64,000 nt of DNA from RYN-133 sp963708645. GTDB taxonomy: Bacteria; Actinomycetota; Actinomycetes; Mycobacteriales; Jatrophihabitantaceae. The stretch lies in contig CAVPTA010000006.1 in assembly GCA_963708645.1 (NCBI GenBank), forward strand, positions 280,994 through 344,993, in the 5' to 3' direction. The translations under genes were made by a program, and so were the position numbers. Under the pieces are notes generated by a model, which was not told the origin of the DNA, did no database searches, and saw only the letters and a program-made list of their open reading frames with translations. Shown here in pieces: positions 37,261 to 47,093 of this stretch. Position 1 is the first letter of the stretch, and each line of letters opens with the position of its first letter.

Positions 37261-37308
37261 ACGGAAGGATCCTCCGGTAAGAACAATACGGAGGGTAGCC
37301 TCCGGTTA
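37261..37308. promoter_or_regulatory. Tandem TetR operators between DHA2 transporter and tetR
   Basis: Two copies of an imperfect palindrome, ACGGAAGGATCCTCCGGTAA (37261-37280) and ACGGAGGGTAGCCTCCGGTT (37288-37307), start 27 bp apart. Each has inverted CGGA-type and TCCG arms. They lie in the divergent region where a TetR repressor would block both promoters. Confidence 0.6.
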
Positions 37309-37342
37309 TGCAAGTCGATTTCGGGACGAGATTCGGGGAAGG

Positions 37343-37945
37343 GTGACGCCGGTCGAGCACCGACACCGACTCACCCGCGCGCGCCCCGCGCAAGGACGCA
37401 GCGCGCAACCGACGAGGCGTTGCTGGCCGCGGCGCGGCGAGGTCTTCGCCGAGCGCGGCGTCGAGAGCTCGCTGGAGGAAATCGCCCGGCGCGCCGGGGT
37501 CGGCATCGGCACGCTCTACCGCCACTTCCCGAACCGCGATTCCCTCAATCGAGGCGGTCTACCGCCGCGAGGTCGAGATCACTGTGCGACGACGCCGGCG
37601 AGCTGCTCGGCGACCAACGATCCGGTCGATGCGCTGTCGGCCTGGATGCGCCGTTTCGCCGGCTACGTCGCGCGCAAGCGGGGCATGGCCATGGCGCTCA
37701 AGTCGGCGCTCGGCCCGGACAACGAGCTGTTCAGCTACAGCCACAAGCGGATCAAGGACGCGCTCGGTTCGCTCGTCGACGCCGCCGTTGCGTCCGGCCA
37801 GATCCGCTCCGACGTCGACTACGACGATCTGTTGCGCGCGATGAGCGGGATCTGCATGGCGACCGACTCACCCGGCTGGTCCGAACGCAGCGGCCGCCTG
37901 GTCGACCTGCTCGTCGACGGCCTGCGCTACGGGGCCCCCGGCTAG
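37343..37945 (+). CDS. TetR family transcriptional regulator (frame interrupted)
   Basis: The helix-turn-helix region reads REVFAERGVESSLEEIARRA and GVGIGTLYRHFPNRDSLIEA after correcting indels near 37390, 37440 and 37553. The C-terminal ligand domain is intact from about 37620: DALSAWMRRFAGYVARKRGM to RLVDLLVDGLRYGAPG. Repaired length is about 200 aa, normal for TetR. GTG 37343, just after GGGGAAG, is the likely start. It faces the DHA2 exporter and ends in a 4-bp overlap with the convergent FMN-protein gene. Confidence 0.85.
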   Translation: MTPVEHRHRLTRARPAQGRSAQPTRRCWPRRGEVFAERGVESSLEEIARRAGVGIGTLYRHFPNRDSLNRGGLPPRGRDHCATTPASCSATNDPVDALSAWMRRFAGYVARKRGMAMALKSALGPDNELFSYSHKRIKDALGSLVDAAVASGQIRSDVDYDDLLRAMSGICMATDSPGWSERSGRLVDLLVDGLRYGAPG

Positions 37946-38601
37946 TCGCTGATGAGCGCGTGCACCGACGGTGGGACGGCGATCCCCGCGCGCAGGTCGG
38001 GTGCCTCGCGCGGCGCGTCGTAGACCGAGTGCTGCGGCACAACGCCTGCCCATGAGTCGGCCGCGACGTCGTCGTCGGGATCGTCGGGCCAGCCCGCGGA
38101 AATCTTCAACGACCACTCGCTGATGGGCAGCTCCAGCACAAGAGTCGCCGCGATCTCGGCCTTGCGCGGACGGCGGATCTCGGCCGACCGTCCGGGGATG
38201 AGGCGCTCGGTGATCAGGTCGAGCGCTGCCTCGACGTCGGTCGCCACAGTGCACGTGCCGAACAACACCGCACTGCGATAGTGCAGCGACGACTCGAACG
38301 CCGACCGCGCGACGAGAACACCCTCGACGGTCGTCACCGTCAGACACGTCGGCGCCCCGTCAGCAAGACGACGCATCCAGCGCGAACCGGTCGACCCGTG
38401 TGCAAGCAGCCGGTCGCCGTCGCGCACGATCGCGGTCGGGATCACCACCGGGTGACCGTCGTCGCCGACGATGCCGAAGTGGCCGAGTATGCAGCTGTCC
38501 AGCAGGGCGTCCAGATCAGCACGCTCGGTGCTGCCCTTCTCGCGCAAACGGGTGATGTCGGTGCGTGTCACCGCATTCGTGGTCTTCGCGCGAGCGCTCA
38601 T
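37942..38601 (-). CDS. Pyridoxamine 5'-phosphate oxidase family protein (FMN-binding split barrel)
   Basis: A 219-aa protein of the FMN-binding split-barrel fold. The core is LDSCILGHFGIVGDDGHPVV, RLLAHGSTGSRWMRRLADGA and LHYRSAVLFGTCTVATD, with WSLKISAGWPDDP near the end. These resemble flavin or F420/heme-binding PPOX-like reductases rather than true PdxH. ATG 38601 overlaps the stop of the FAD oxidoreductase as ATGA, so it is the last gene of the ald operon. Confidence 0.82.
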   Translation of the reverse strand: MSARAKTTNAVTRTDITRLREKGSTERADLDALLDSCILGHFGIVGDDGHPVVIPTAIVRDGDRLLAHGSTGSRWMRRLADGAPTCLTVTTVEGVLVARSAFESSLHYRSAVLFGTCTVATDVEAALDLITERLIPGRSAEIRRPRKAEIAATLVLELPISEWSLKISAGWPDDPDDDVAADSWAGVVPQHSVYDAPREAPDLRAGIAVPPSVHALISD

Positions 38602-39989
38602 CGGCCTATTACACCGTTGACGAGAGCGGCCATCCGGGACGGGGTGCCGTGCGTGCTTTCGGCGTGGTCGGCCCAGGTCATCGCCTGCAGGGCGGCGTTT
38701 GCGCCGAGCCAGCGCAGCGGCTCGGGCTCCCAATCGCGGCGAGCGGTGCCCGACCCAGGGCAGTGTGGTGCAGCCCGGTATCGCGTCGCCGTGATCAGGT
38801 CGGCCAGCGTTCGCCCCGCGAGGTTCGTCGTCGACACCCCGTCACCGACGTAGCCGCCGGCCCAGGCGAGTCGGGTCGTCGCGGTCGAGGCCGACGGAGG
38901 CGTGCCAGTCGCGGGCGATGCCGAGCGGGCCGCCCCACCGATGCGTGATGCGCGTCGGCGCAGCACCGGGAACAGCTCGTGGAGCGTCTGCTCGAGGGCT
39001 GCGAACACGCGGGCGTTGCGATCGAAGTCGGGACGGATTCGCGAGCGGAAGTGATACGGCGCGCCGCGTCCGCCGAAGACCATCCGTCCGTCAGCACGTG
39101 CGCTGGCCGTAGATGATCAGATGGCGGTAATCGCTGAACGTTTCGCGGTCGCGCAGCCCGATCTCGTCCCAGACCGAGTCGGGCAGCGGCTCGGTGGCGA
39201 CGATCAGTGAGTACACCGGGGCGATCGCGCGGCGCAGTCCGTTCAGCGCGCGGCGTGTAGCCCTCGGTCGCGCGCACGACCGTGTCGGCATGGACCGTGC
39301 CGCGTCGGGTGCGCACCGCGCCCGGCTCGACGAGCTTGGCGCGGGTTTGCTCGTAGATCGTGACGCCGCGCGCTTCGACGACCTCGGCGAGTCCGCGGAC
39401 GAGTTTGGCGGGCTGCATGGCTGCGCAGTGCGGTGTGTAGGTGCCGCCGGCAACGTGAGTCGCGTTGAGGCGGGCGCCTGCAGCGTCAGCGTCGAGCAGT
39501 TCGAGGTCAAGGCCGTACTCGGCCGCTTCGCGTGCCTCGTCCCTCGCGCGCTGTAGTTGTGGCGCGCTGCGGGCGAGCACGACCGTGCCGCCGTGAGCGA
39601 TGTCGGCCTCGATGCCTTCCCGGGTGGCGGCGTCGACCACGGCCTGCACCGAGTCGCGCATCGCGGCGTACTGGGCGATCGCGGCGTCGCGGCCCGACTC
39701 GGCGGCGAGCGTGTCGATTCCGACCGGATACAGCGCCGAGCACCAGCCGCCGTTGCGTCCGGACGCGCCGAAGCCGGCGATGCGGGCCTCGACGACTGCA
39801 ATCCGCAGGCTCGGGTCGAGCTCGTGCAGGTAGTACGCCGTCCAGAGCCCGGTGAGTCCACCGCCGACGATCGCAACGTCCGCCGTCGTGTCGCCGTACA
39901 GGTCGTCGCGTGGTTCGACCGGTGGCAGCTGGTCGAACCACAGCGACAGACGCGCTGTAGTCGTCGAAGGGTTCAGGTGCCGAATTCAA
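38598..39989 (-). CDS. FAD-dependent amine/amino acid oxidoreductase, DAO family (frame interrupted)
   Basis: A DAO-family flavoprotein of about 460 aa. The FAD-binding motif is DVAIVGGGLTGLWTAYYLHE, followed by FGASGRNGGWCSALYP, which is typical of PuuB/OrdL-like oxidases. The middle includes GARLNATHVAGGTYTPHCAA; the C-terminus has TRLAWAGGYVGDGVSTTNLA. Indels near 39982, 39780, 39255 (removing g39255 gives GYSRALNGLRRAIAPVY), 39090 and 38900 break the frame. TTG 39989 is the likely start, overlapping the repaired ald stop as TTGA. Likely oxidises a primary or secondary amine or amino acid; a paralogue lies at 53675. Confidence 0.83.
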
Positions 39990-41099
39990 GACAGTGTCGA
40001 GGCTGACCGACTGGTAGCCGTGGGCCTCGGCGACCGGGCCGTTGGTGAGCTGGCCCTCGTGGGTGTTCAGGCCGAGGGCGAGCGCGTGGTCGTGCGCGCA
40101 GCGCCTCGCGCCAGCCGCGGTTGGCCAGCTCGACGGCGTAGGGCAGCGTCACGTTGGTCAGCGCGTAGGTGGACGTGTGCGGCACGGCGCCCGGCATGTT
40201 CGCGACGCAGTAGAAGACCGAGTCGTGGACCATGTAGGTCGGGTCGGCGTGCGTGGTCGGACGCGAGTCCTCGAAGCAGCCGCCCTGGTCGATCGAGATG
40301 TCGACGAGCACCGAGCCCGGCTTCATCCGCGAGACCAGTTCGTTGCTGATGATCTTCGGCGCCTTGGCGCCCGGCACCAGCACGGCGCCGATGACCAGGT
40401 CGGCGTCGAGCACGGCCCGCTCGACCTCGTAGGCGTTGGAGGCGATCGTCTGGCAGTGGCCCTGGTAGATCGCGTCCATCTGGCGCAGCCGGGCGACGTT
40501 GCGGTCGAGCAGCAGCACCTCGGCCTGCATGCCGAGCGCGATCGCAGCGGCGTTCTGGCCCGAGACGCCGGCGCCGATCACGACGACCTTGGCGGCGTAC
40601 ACGCCGGGGACGCCGCCCATGAGCGTGCCGCGGCCGCCGCCCTGGCGCATCAGGTGGTACGAGCCGACCTGCGGGGCGAGCCGCCCGGCCACCTCGGACA
40701 TCGGCGCCAGCAGCGGCAGCGATCCGTCCGGCAGCTGCACGGTCTCGTAGGCGATGCCGGTCGTGCCCGCGGCGAGCAACGCGTCGGTGCACGGCCTGGT
40801 CGGCGGCAAGGTGCAGGTAGGTGAACAGCACCTGGTCCTTGCGCATGCGGTGGTATTCCTCGGCGATCGGCTCCTTGACCTTGAGCACCATGTCGCCGGT
40901 GGCCCAGACGTCGTCGGCCGTGTCGAGGATCTGCGCGCCCGCGGCGACGTAAGTCGTCGTTGGGGATCGACGAGCCGACGCCGGCGTCCTTCTCGACGAA
41001 AACCTCGTGCCCGTTGCTCACCAACTCGTGCACGCCGGACGGGGTGATGGCCACCCGGTACTCGTGATTCTTGACCTCGCGTGGGATACCAACCTTCAT
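39986..41099 (-). CDS. ald: Alanine dehydrogenase (frame interrupted)
   Basis: Ald interconverts L-alanine and pyruvate plus ammonia with NAD. The N-terminus MKVGIPREVKNHEYRVAITP, middle GSYHLMRQGGGRGTLMGGVP, Rossmann motif VVVIGAGVSGQNAAAIA and VLVDISIDQGGCFEDSRPTT are diagnostic. Indels near 40955, 40795, 40100 and 40004 break the frame. As written the gene would end at 39973 or run into the FAD gene; removing t40004 gives YQSVASTLS and a TGA at 39986-39988 that overlaps the next start. Repaired length is about 370 aa. It is divergent from an Lrp-type regulator, the classic ald/aldR pair. Confidence 0.9.
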
Positions 41100-41155
41100 G
41101 CCGAGATTGTGGAACATAACGACGACTGATCACCAGATCTACGAACATGATTCGC

Positions 41156-41161
41156 TAGAGT
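41156..41161 (+). promoter_or_regulatory. Leaderless -10 box of the Lrp gene; shared ald/Lrp regulatory region
   Basis: TAGAGT is followed by 6 nt and the GTG at 41168, implying a leaderless mRNA. The 68-bp region between ald and the regulator is AT-richer than its surroundings and includes TATGTT on the minus strand, a possible ald -10. Lrp-type proteins normally bind such AT-rich divergent regions. Confidence 0.45.
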
Positions 41162-41167
41162 CGTGTT

Positions 41168-41672
41168 GTGCCTGGTGAAAGTTCGATCGTCGGCCCGATG
41201 CCCGCGCGTCTCGCCGAACGATGTTCTGGACGAGATCGACCGCCGAATCGTGCGTGCCCTCGCCGACGACGCCCGGATGCCGAACAACGCCTTGGCGGCC
41301 CTGGCCGGCGTCGCCCCGTCGACCTGCCTTGGCCGGGTGCGCGCGCTGCGCGAGCGCGGCGCGATCCGCGGCTACCACGCCGATATCGACCCCGCCGTGC
41401 TCGGCCGCCCGTTGCAGGCGATGATCGCCGTCCGGCTGCAGTCGCACGCGCGTGGTCACATCCCCGACTTCATGGCGAAGATCGCGAGACTGCCCGAAGT
41501 CATCAACGTGTTCTTCCTCGGCGGGGCGAACGACTTCCTCGTGCACATCGCCGCAACGAGCACGACCAATCTGCGCGACTTCGTTGTGGTGAACCTGAGC
41601 GGCAATCCGGACGTGGCTCTCACGGAGACGAATCTGATCTTCGAACACATCCGAGCGGGAGTTACCCACTGA
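41168..41672 (+). CDS. Lrp/AsnC family regulator, probable AldR (frame interrupted)
   Basis: The helix-turn-helix domain is VLDEIDRRIVRALADDARMP and LAALAGVAPSTCLGRVRALR; the RAM effector domain is GYHADIDPAVLGRPLQAMIA to VFFLGGANDFLVHIAATS. Removing c41215 joins the leaderless GTG 41168 (VPGESSIVGPMPARLA) to NDVLDEIDRR, giving about 168 aa. Divergence from ald suggests it activates or represses ald in response to amino acids. Its stop overlaps the next ATG (TGATG). Confidence 0.88.
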
Positions 41673-42175
41673 TGCCCACCACGATCTTCGGCCTACCGGC
41701 GCACATCCTTCTCATCCACGTCGTGATCGTGCTGATACCGCTGGGCGCGCTGTTCACCGGGCTGTCCGCGGTGTGGCCGGCGGCGCGGCACAAGCTCGGT
41801 TTCATCAGCCCGCTCACGTCGCTGATCGCGCTGATCTTCGTACCGATCACCGTGAGCGCAGGCAGTTGGCTCAAGAACCAGCTGCACTACTCGGGCGCCC
41901 TCGAGGCGCGCATCCAGCATCATGCGAATCTTGCCGGAGGCTTCGGGTGGTACGCGCTGGGACTGTTCGTCGTCTCGGCCGCGGTGTGGTGGGTCGGGCG
42001 CGACCACGAGTTCGGCGTGATCTCGCACGGGTCGGGCACCGCGTCGCGGCTGCCGGCGCTGTGGGCGACCGTCCTCATGGTCGTGTCCGTCGCGATGTCG
42101 CTCTTGATCGTGTGGCAGCTCTATCGCATCGGCGATGCAGGTGCCCATGCGGTGTGGGACGGCATCGTCCGGTAG
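41672..42175 (+). CDS. DUF2231-like four-helix membrane protein
   Basis: A 167-aa protein with four predicted helices, starting LPAHILLIHVVIVLIPLGAL and including the His-rich segment LEARIQHHANLAGGFGWYAL. The pattern of His on membrane helices (HILLIH, HH) fits the DUF2231 group, which may bind heme or metal. ATG 41672 overlaps the Lrp stop. Function unknown. Confidence 0.7.
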   Translation: MPTTIFGLPAHILLIHVVIVLIPLGALFTGLSAVWPAARHKLGFISPLTSLIALIFVPITVSAGSWLKNQLHYSGALEARIQHHANLAGGFGWYALGLFVVSAAVWWVGRDHEFGVISHGSGTASRLPALWATVLMVVSVAMSLLIVWQLYRIGDAGAHAVWDGIVR

Positions 42176-42238
42176 CGGGTGCATGTAGATCATTTCGGGT
42201 GTTAGCCTCCCTCTGCCCACAGGGAGGGTTCGTTGCTC

Positions 42239-43882
42239 ATGCCGTCGATCCGACGCGCCGCGGTGGTCGGTTGCGCACTCCTCGCCGTGCCGCTAGCGCT
42301 CGTTGCTCCAGCCACCGCCGCAACGCCACGGCCGACGGTCACTGCGGTGTCGCGGCCGCTCGCGCCGTTCGGCGGCGGGGTACGCATCACGATCACCGGT
42401 ACAGGATTCACCGGTGTCCGGTCGGTTCGCTTCGGTGCCGCGTCAGGACGATCGCTGACCGTTTCGGACCCGCGAAAGCTGTCGGTGACGGCACCCGCCC
42501 TCGCGCCAGGCATCGTCGACATCACCGTCGTCACCAGCCACGGAACATCGGCAGCGATGAGCGCTGACCGCATCCGGTACGTCGGAGCGCCGGTCGTGAC
42601 ATCGGTCAGCCCGACCGGAGGCGATCCCGCAGGCGGCGAGACCGTCACCGTGCACGGCAAGCAGTTCTACGGCTCACCGTCCGTCGTCTTCGGTACAGCG
42701 GCCGGAACGGCCGTTGAGGTCGTCGACGCCCGCACACTGACGGTGCGCGTACCTGCGCAGAGCGCGCAGACCGTCGATGTACGCGTGCACACGATCGCCG
42801 GGACTTCCGCAGTAGCCGCCGACGACCAGTTCGACTACCGCCTACCGGCGGTCACCTCAGCGCGGATCGCGGACACGACGGCATCGAGTGTTCTCCTGCG
42901 ATGGTTGCCGTCGGCCGGCAACTCGACCGAGATCAAGCGCGATGGCACGACAATCGCGATCGTCGACCCACAGACCTACGAGTACCGCGACACGGGGCTC
43001 GCGACCGCGTCGGACCACACCTACACCCTCGTGGCAGTGGCGAACGGCGCACAGTCCGATCCCGTCATCGTGTCCACCGCGACGCAATCCAGCGCGCGGC
43101 CCGCGGTGCCGGTCGAACTCGGAATTCGGTACTCGCCGGTCCGGCCGGACATCGGTCCCTGTGAGTCAATACCGACGTGGCAAGGGGCCATCGTGGGCTC
43201 CTACTTGGATCTGCTTGCCACGATCGACAACCCGGACGCGCCTTCGACGCCGATGCGGGCCGACTTCGAGTTGAGTGACGTCACGACCGGCCCGGCGACC
43301 GTTGTCGTATCCGCGTCGGACCCCACGGGACAGACGAGCATGACGTCGACGGGGGCGGGCGAACGAGAGGTGGACGCCTCGATTCCGCTCAGTGTGTTGA
43401 CCGAAGGCCACTTCTACGAGGTCGATGCTGTCGGCGATGACGGCACAACGACGACCGCGGCGAGCGCTGCGTGCGTCTTCGGCTACGACACAACGGCGCC
43501 GTCGATCACCGGAGTCACCGCGAGTTCGAGTCCGTACCGAACGGGGCAGCCGATCACGTTCACCGTGACGGGCGCCGAGGTGGCACCGGCGTCAGGCGAA
43601 GCGAGCGGCCTCGCCCATTTCGGCTACTCGTTCGCCAACGGCACCGAGCTCGACAGCGACGGCGGGACACACGTCACTGGCACAGGTGACGACATGAACA
43701 AGACCGCGACGATCACGTTCACGCCGAGCCAGTGGGGCCAGAACACGCTCTACGTGCACGTCCTCGACCACGCCGGCAACACGTCGACCACGTACACGTA
43801 CAGACTTCTACGTGCAGGGCTACTGGTTACCTCCCGCCGGCGAACACACCCTGCGCGGGGAACGCGCCGTTCGCGACGATGA
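42239..43882 (+). CDS. Secreted protein with IPT/TIG domains and a fibronectin-like domain
   Basis: About 547 aa as read. A signal peptide (RRAAVVGCALLAVPLALVAP, cleavage near ATAATP) is followed by two IPT/TIG domains (VTAVSRPLAPFGGGVRITIT and VTSVSPTGGDPAGGETVTVH), a fibronectin type III-like domain (ARIADTTASSVLLRWLPSAG) and a beta-rich C-terminal half. It is probably exported and binds a surface ligand. ATG 42239 has AGGGAGGG 10 nt upstream. The last 25 codons look out of frame; DFYVQGYW in another frame is a more likely ending. The end overlaps a convergent gene by 56 bp. Confidence 0.75.
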   Translation: MPSIRRAAVVGCALLAVPLALVAPATAATPRPTVTAVSRPLAPFGGGVRITITGTGFTGVRSVRFGAASGRSLTVSDPRKLSVTAPALAPGIVDITVVTSHGTSAAMSADRIRYVGAPVVTSVSPTGGDPAGGETVTVHGKQFYGSPSVVFGTAAGTAVEVVDARTLTVRVPAQSAQTVDVRVHTIAGTSAVAADDQFDYRLPAVTSARIADTTASSVLLRWLPSAGNSTEIKRDGTTIAIVDPQTYEYRDTGLATASDHTYTLVAVANGAQSDPVIVSTATQSSARPAVPVELGIRYSPVRPDIGPCESIPTWQGAIVGSYLDLLATIDNPDAPSTPMRADFELSDVTTGPATVVVSASDPTGQTSMTSTGAGEREVDASIPLSVLTEGHFYEVDAVGDDGTTTTAASAACVFGYDTTAPSITGVTASSSPYRTGQPITFTVTGAEVAPASGEASGLAHFGYSFANGTELDSDGGTHVTGTGDDMNKTATITFTPSQWGQNTLYVHVLDHAGNTSTTYTYRLLRAGLLVTSRRRTHPARGTRRSRR

Positions 43883-44680
43883 TGCGGGTCAGGCCCTTGC
43901 CGAGCTCGACCAGCCGGGCGGTGCGCTCGGCACCCAGGTGCTCCCACGGCGCGGCGTCGAGCGCGTCGGTCATGGCCTCGACCTCGGCCCGCTGCGCGAC
44001 GCCGGCCTCGGTGAGCTGGTCACCGTCCATCAGCCCGCGGTCCTTCGAGCGCGGCGAGCGCGGCGGTCCACTGCTCGTCCGACCAGCCGCGCAGCGTCTT
44101 CGCGGCTTCGACGGTGAAGCCGCGGCCGGTCGCCGTGTGCGTGACGATCGACTCGATGCCGGACAGCCCGGCGCGAGCCAGTGCCATCGTGTGGCCGTCG
44201 CCGCGCGACTCGCGCAGCAGGGTCGCCGCGTGCCACATCGCCAGATGCGGCTCGTCCGGCCACGGCAACGCGGCGTGGCCGGCGTAGAGCGGGCGTCCTT
44301 CAGGAGTGAGCGCGGTCGTCGCCTCGCGGGCGAGTTCGGCCAGCTTCGGATACCTCCGGCGAGTCGACCGCGTCGCCGAGCAGCCGGCGCAGGGCGAGAT
44401 CGGCGCTGCGCAGTCGCGCGGCCAGGATCTCTTCGATCGTCGCGAGCGTCCACGCCCGCGGGATGTACTTGGCGACCAGGTCCGGGTTGAAGTTCACGAA
44501 CGTCGCCGTGGTGACGCCGGGAGTCACCGCGCCCATCGGTGCCGAGCGCGACGCGAAGTACGGCATGCGCCCGGGACGTAGCCCGGCCGCGACGAGCTGC
44601 TCCTCTGCCTCGGGCGCGAAGTAGATCATCGAGTGCAGGGAGTCGGTGGCGCGGTGCGCACGCCCGGCGAGTTCGCTCAC
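43827..44680 (-). CDS. SCO6745 family protein (frame interrupted)
   Basis: About 284 aa, matching an uncharacterised actinobacterial family that I recognise from SCO6745. The N-terminus has LHSMIYFAPEAEEQLVAAGL and YFASRSAPMGAVTPGVTTAT; the middle is HLAMWHAATLLRESRGDGHT with GLSGIESIVTHTATG; the C-terminus is a winged-helix-like TLRGWSDEQWTAALAALE and QLTEAGVAQRAEVEAMTDAL. Indels near 44345 and 44045 break the frame. Start GTG 44680. It follows the FAD enzyme at 44691 in the same operon. Function unknown. Confidence 0.75.
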
Positions 44681-44690
44681 CCGGCCGACC

Positions 44691-45595
44691 CTAGAACCGT
44701 CCAGCGATCGCCGTCCCGAGGCGGTGTCCCGACAGCCACGCCGATTCGACTCGCGGCGCACCGCTCGGACACCACGAATCGCCGCACACGGCAAGCCGCT
44801 CCGTCCCACCAGTACGGCGCGTCGCCGTGCGTGCCGGCCGGCTTGGCGAACGTCCAGCGGTGCGCGTGCGTCCACACGGGTTCGCCGGTGATCGACAACA
44901 GTCGTCGCGCCGCGGCGAGCGCCGGCGCGATCGCTGCTCGGGATCGTCGAGGTGAGCGCGAGCACGTTCGCTGGTGGTGTGCAGGACGAGCACCGGCGCG
45001 CCGTCGCCGCGACGCGCGCCGTCGTCGGCGATCGACGTGAGGTCGGGATCGTCGTTGACGAACGCGGCGTCTGCAGCGCCCACGTCCGCGAACGCGAACC
45101 CGGCAGCGACGGCGATGACCGGCTCGTAGTCGACCCAGTCGATCAGGTTTCCTGCTAGTCGGGCCGCTTGCGCGTCGGGCATCGCCAGCACCGTCACGTC
45201 GTAGCCGGTCGGCAGATCACGTACCTCGTCCTCGAGACGTCACCTCGCCGTGCAGGTCGCGGGCGAGGCTGCGCAGCCCGTCGCGCGTCGCGAAGCGCAT
45301 CGGGCCGGACGTCGTCGTGCGCCCGTCGCGACCGAACACGTCGAACGTGTCCGTCCACTCATGGACGAGGCCGCGGCGAAGCCAGTCTGCGACCACGGCG
45401 GCGAAGTCGTCGTCCTTCGACGGTGAAGTACGCAGCACCGAGGTCGACGCGCCGTCCGTGCAGTTGCGGTGACGCCAGCCGGCCGCCGACCGCGCGACCG
45501 CGCTCGCGCACAGTGACATCGACGCCGGATGCCCGCAGCGCGGCCGCGCACGCCGCACCGGCGATCCCGGCGCCGACGACCAGTACGCGTCCCAC
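44691..45595 (-). CDS. NAD(P)/FAD-dependent oxidoreductase, renalase-like (frame interrupted)
   Basis: A flavoprotein of about 300 aa. The start MGRVLVVGAGIAGAACAAAL is the dinucleotide-binding fold, followed by GRLASPQLHGRRVDLGAAYF. After an indel near 45425 come DDDFAAVVADWLRRGLVHEW and MRFATRDGLRSLARDL. Then, after another near 45240, DVTVLAMPDAQAARLAGNLI; the C-terminus ends LAVCGDSWCPSGAPRVESAW and LSGHRLGTAIAGRF, the typical FAD-contact motif. GTG 45595 is used. The substrate is unknown. Confidence 0.8.
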
Positions 45596-45611
45596 TCGGC
45601 CACATTAACCA

Positions 45612-45681
45612 CCGCGAGTGGTCACCTCTCGCGCGAGTGGTCCGATAACTGACCACTCGACGCGAAAGTGACCACTCGCGG
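45612..45681. repeat. Nested AGTGGTCA palindrome, copy B
   Basis: Outer arms CCGCGAGTGGTCAC (45612-45625) and its exact complement (45668-45681) enclose an inner pair CGAGTGGTC (45634-45642) and GACCACTCG (45651-45659). Layout and length match copies A and C. It lies between the aminotransferase stop and the FAD oxidoreductase start, both on the minus strand, where it could also act as a hairpin in the mRNA. Confidence 0.85.
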
Positions 45682-45706
45682 AGGAGCGATCGGGACGAGC
45701 GGTGGC

Positions 45707-47093
45707 TCAGATGCGCGACCAGGCCTCGGTGAACACCGAGCGCAGGATCTGCTCGATCTCGTCGAACTCCGCCTGGCCGATGATCAGCGGCGGCGCGAGC
45801 TGCACGACCGGGTCGCCGCGGTCGTCGGCGCGGCAGTAGAGCCCGGCGTCGAACAGCGCCTTGGACATGAAGCCGCGCAGCAGACGATCGGCCTCTTCGC
45901 CCTCGAAGGTCTCCTTGGTGTTCTTGTCCTTCACGAGCTCGATGCCGTAGAAGTAGCCGTCGCCGCGCACGTTGCCGACGATCGGCAGGTCGTTCAGCTT
46001 CTCGAGCGTCGCGCGGAACGCGCCCTCGTTGTCGAGCACGTGCTGGTTGAGACCCTCACGGTCGAAGATGTCGAGGTTCGCCATCGCGACCGCGGACGAC
46101 ACCGGGTGACCGCCGAACGTGTAACCGTGCGGGAACACTCGCATCGCCGTTCCAGAACGGCTCGGCGATGCGGTCGCTGATCAGGCACGCGCCGATGGGG
46201 GAGTAGCCACTCGTCATGCCCTTGGCGCAGGTGATCATGTCCGGGACGTAGCCGAACTTGTCGGCACCGAACATCGTGCCGAGCCGGCCGAACGCGCAGA
46301 TGACCTCGTCGGAGACCATCAGGACGTCGTGCTTGTCGCAGATCTCGCGCAGCCGCTGGAAGTAACCGGGCGGCGGCGGGAAGCAGCCGCCGGAGTTCTG
46401 GACGGGCTCGACGAAGACCGCGGCGACGGTGTCGGCGCCTTCCATCTCGATGGCCAGGTCGATCTGGTCAGCGGCCCACCGGCCGAACGCCTCGTAGTCG
46501 TCGCCGTGCTCGGGCGCGCGGTAGAAGTTCGTGTTCGCCGCCTTGTGCGCGCCGGGGACGAGCGGTTCGAACCACTTCTTCGCGTCCGGGATGCCGGTGA
46601 TCGACAGCGCGCCCTGCGGCGTGCCGTGATAGGCGATGTTGCGGCTGATGACCTTGGTCTTCATCGGCTGGCCGACGAGCTTCCAGTACTGCTTGGCCAG
46701 CTTCCACGCGGTCTCGACGGCCTCGCCACCACCGGTGGTGAAGAAGACCTTGTTCAGGTCGCCCGGGGCAAGGTCGGCGAGCCGGTCGGCGAGCTCGATG
46801 GCCTGCGGGTGGGCGTAGCTCCACAGCGGGAAGAACGCGAGTTCGTTGGCCTGCTTGAACGCGGCCTCGGCCAACTCGCGGCGGCCGTGCCCCACCTGCA
46901 CCACGAACAGGCCGGCCAGCCCGTCCAGGTATGCCTTTCCGTGCACGTCGTAGACGCGCGCGCCGTCGCCACGCACGATGGTCGGCACCGGCGAGTTGGC
47001 GTACGACGAGAGCTTCGTGAAGTGCATCCACAGATGCTCACGGGCCTTGTCGGACAGTTCGGACGCCGCGGGATCGTTCAGCGGCTGGTTCAT
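45707..47093 (-). CDS. Class III aminotransferase, putrescine/omega-amino acid type (frame interrupted)
   Basis: A PLP enzyme of about 462 aa. It has YLDGLAGLFVVQVGHGRREL, the cofactor region FTTGGGEAVETAWKLAKQYW, AYHGTPQGALSITG, the Asp in LMVSDEVICAFGRLG and the Schiff-base Lys in ITCAKGMTSGYSPIGA. One indel (a46143) breaks the frame; repaired it reads WNGERVFPHGYTFGGHPVSS. ATG 47093 overlaps the Lrp stop as ATGA, so the two are cotranscribed. With the Pot transporter, agmatinase and amine oxidase nearby, it most likely transaminates putrescine or related polyamines to an aminoaldehyde; beta-alanine or GABA remain possible. Confidence 0.87.

Noticed and set aside
39973..39989. ald fused in frame to the FAD oxidoreductase
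   Set aside because: As written the two share a frame at the junction, but removing t40004 gives ald a normal stop overlapping the next start, consistent with the other junctions.
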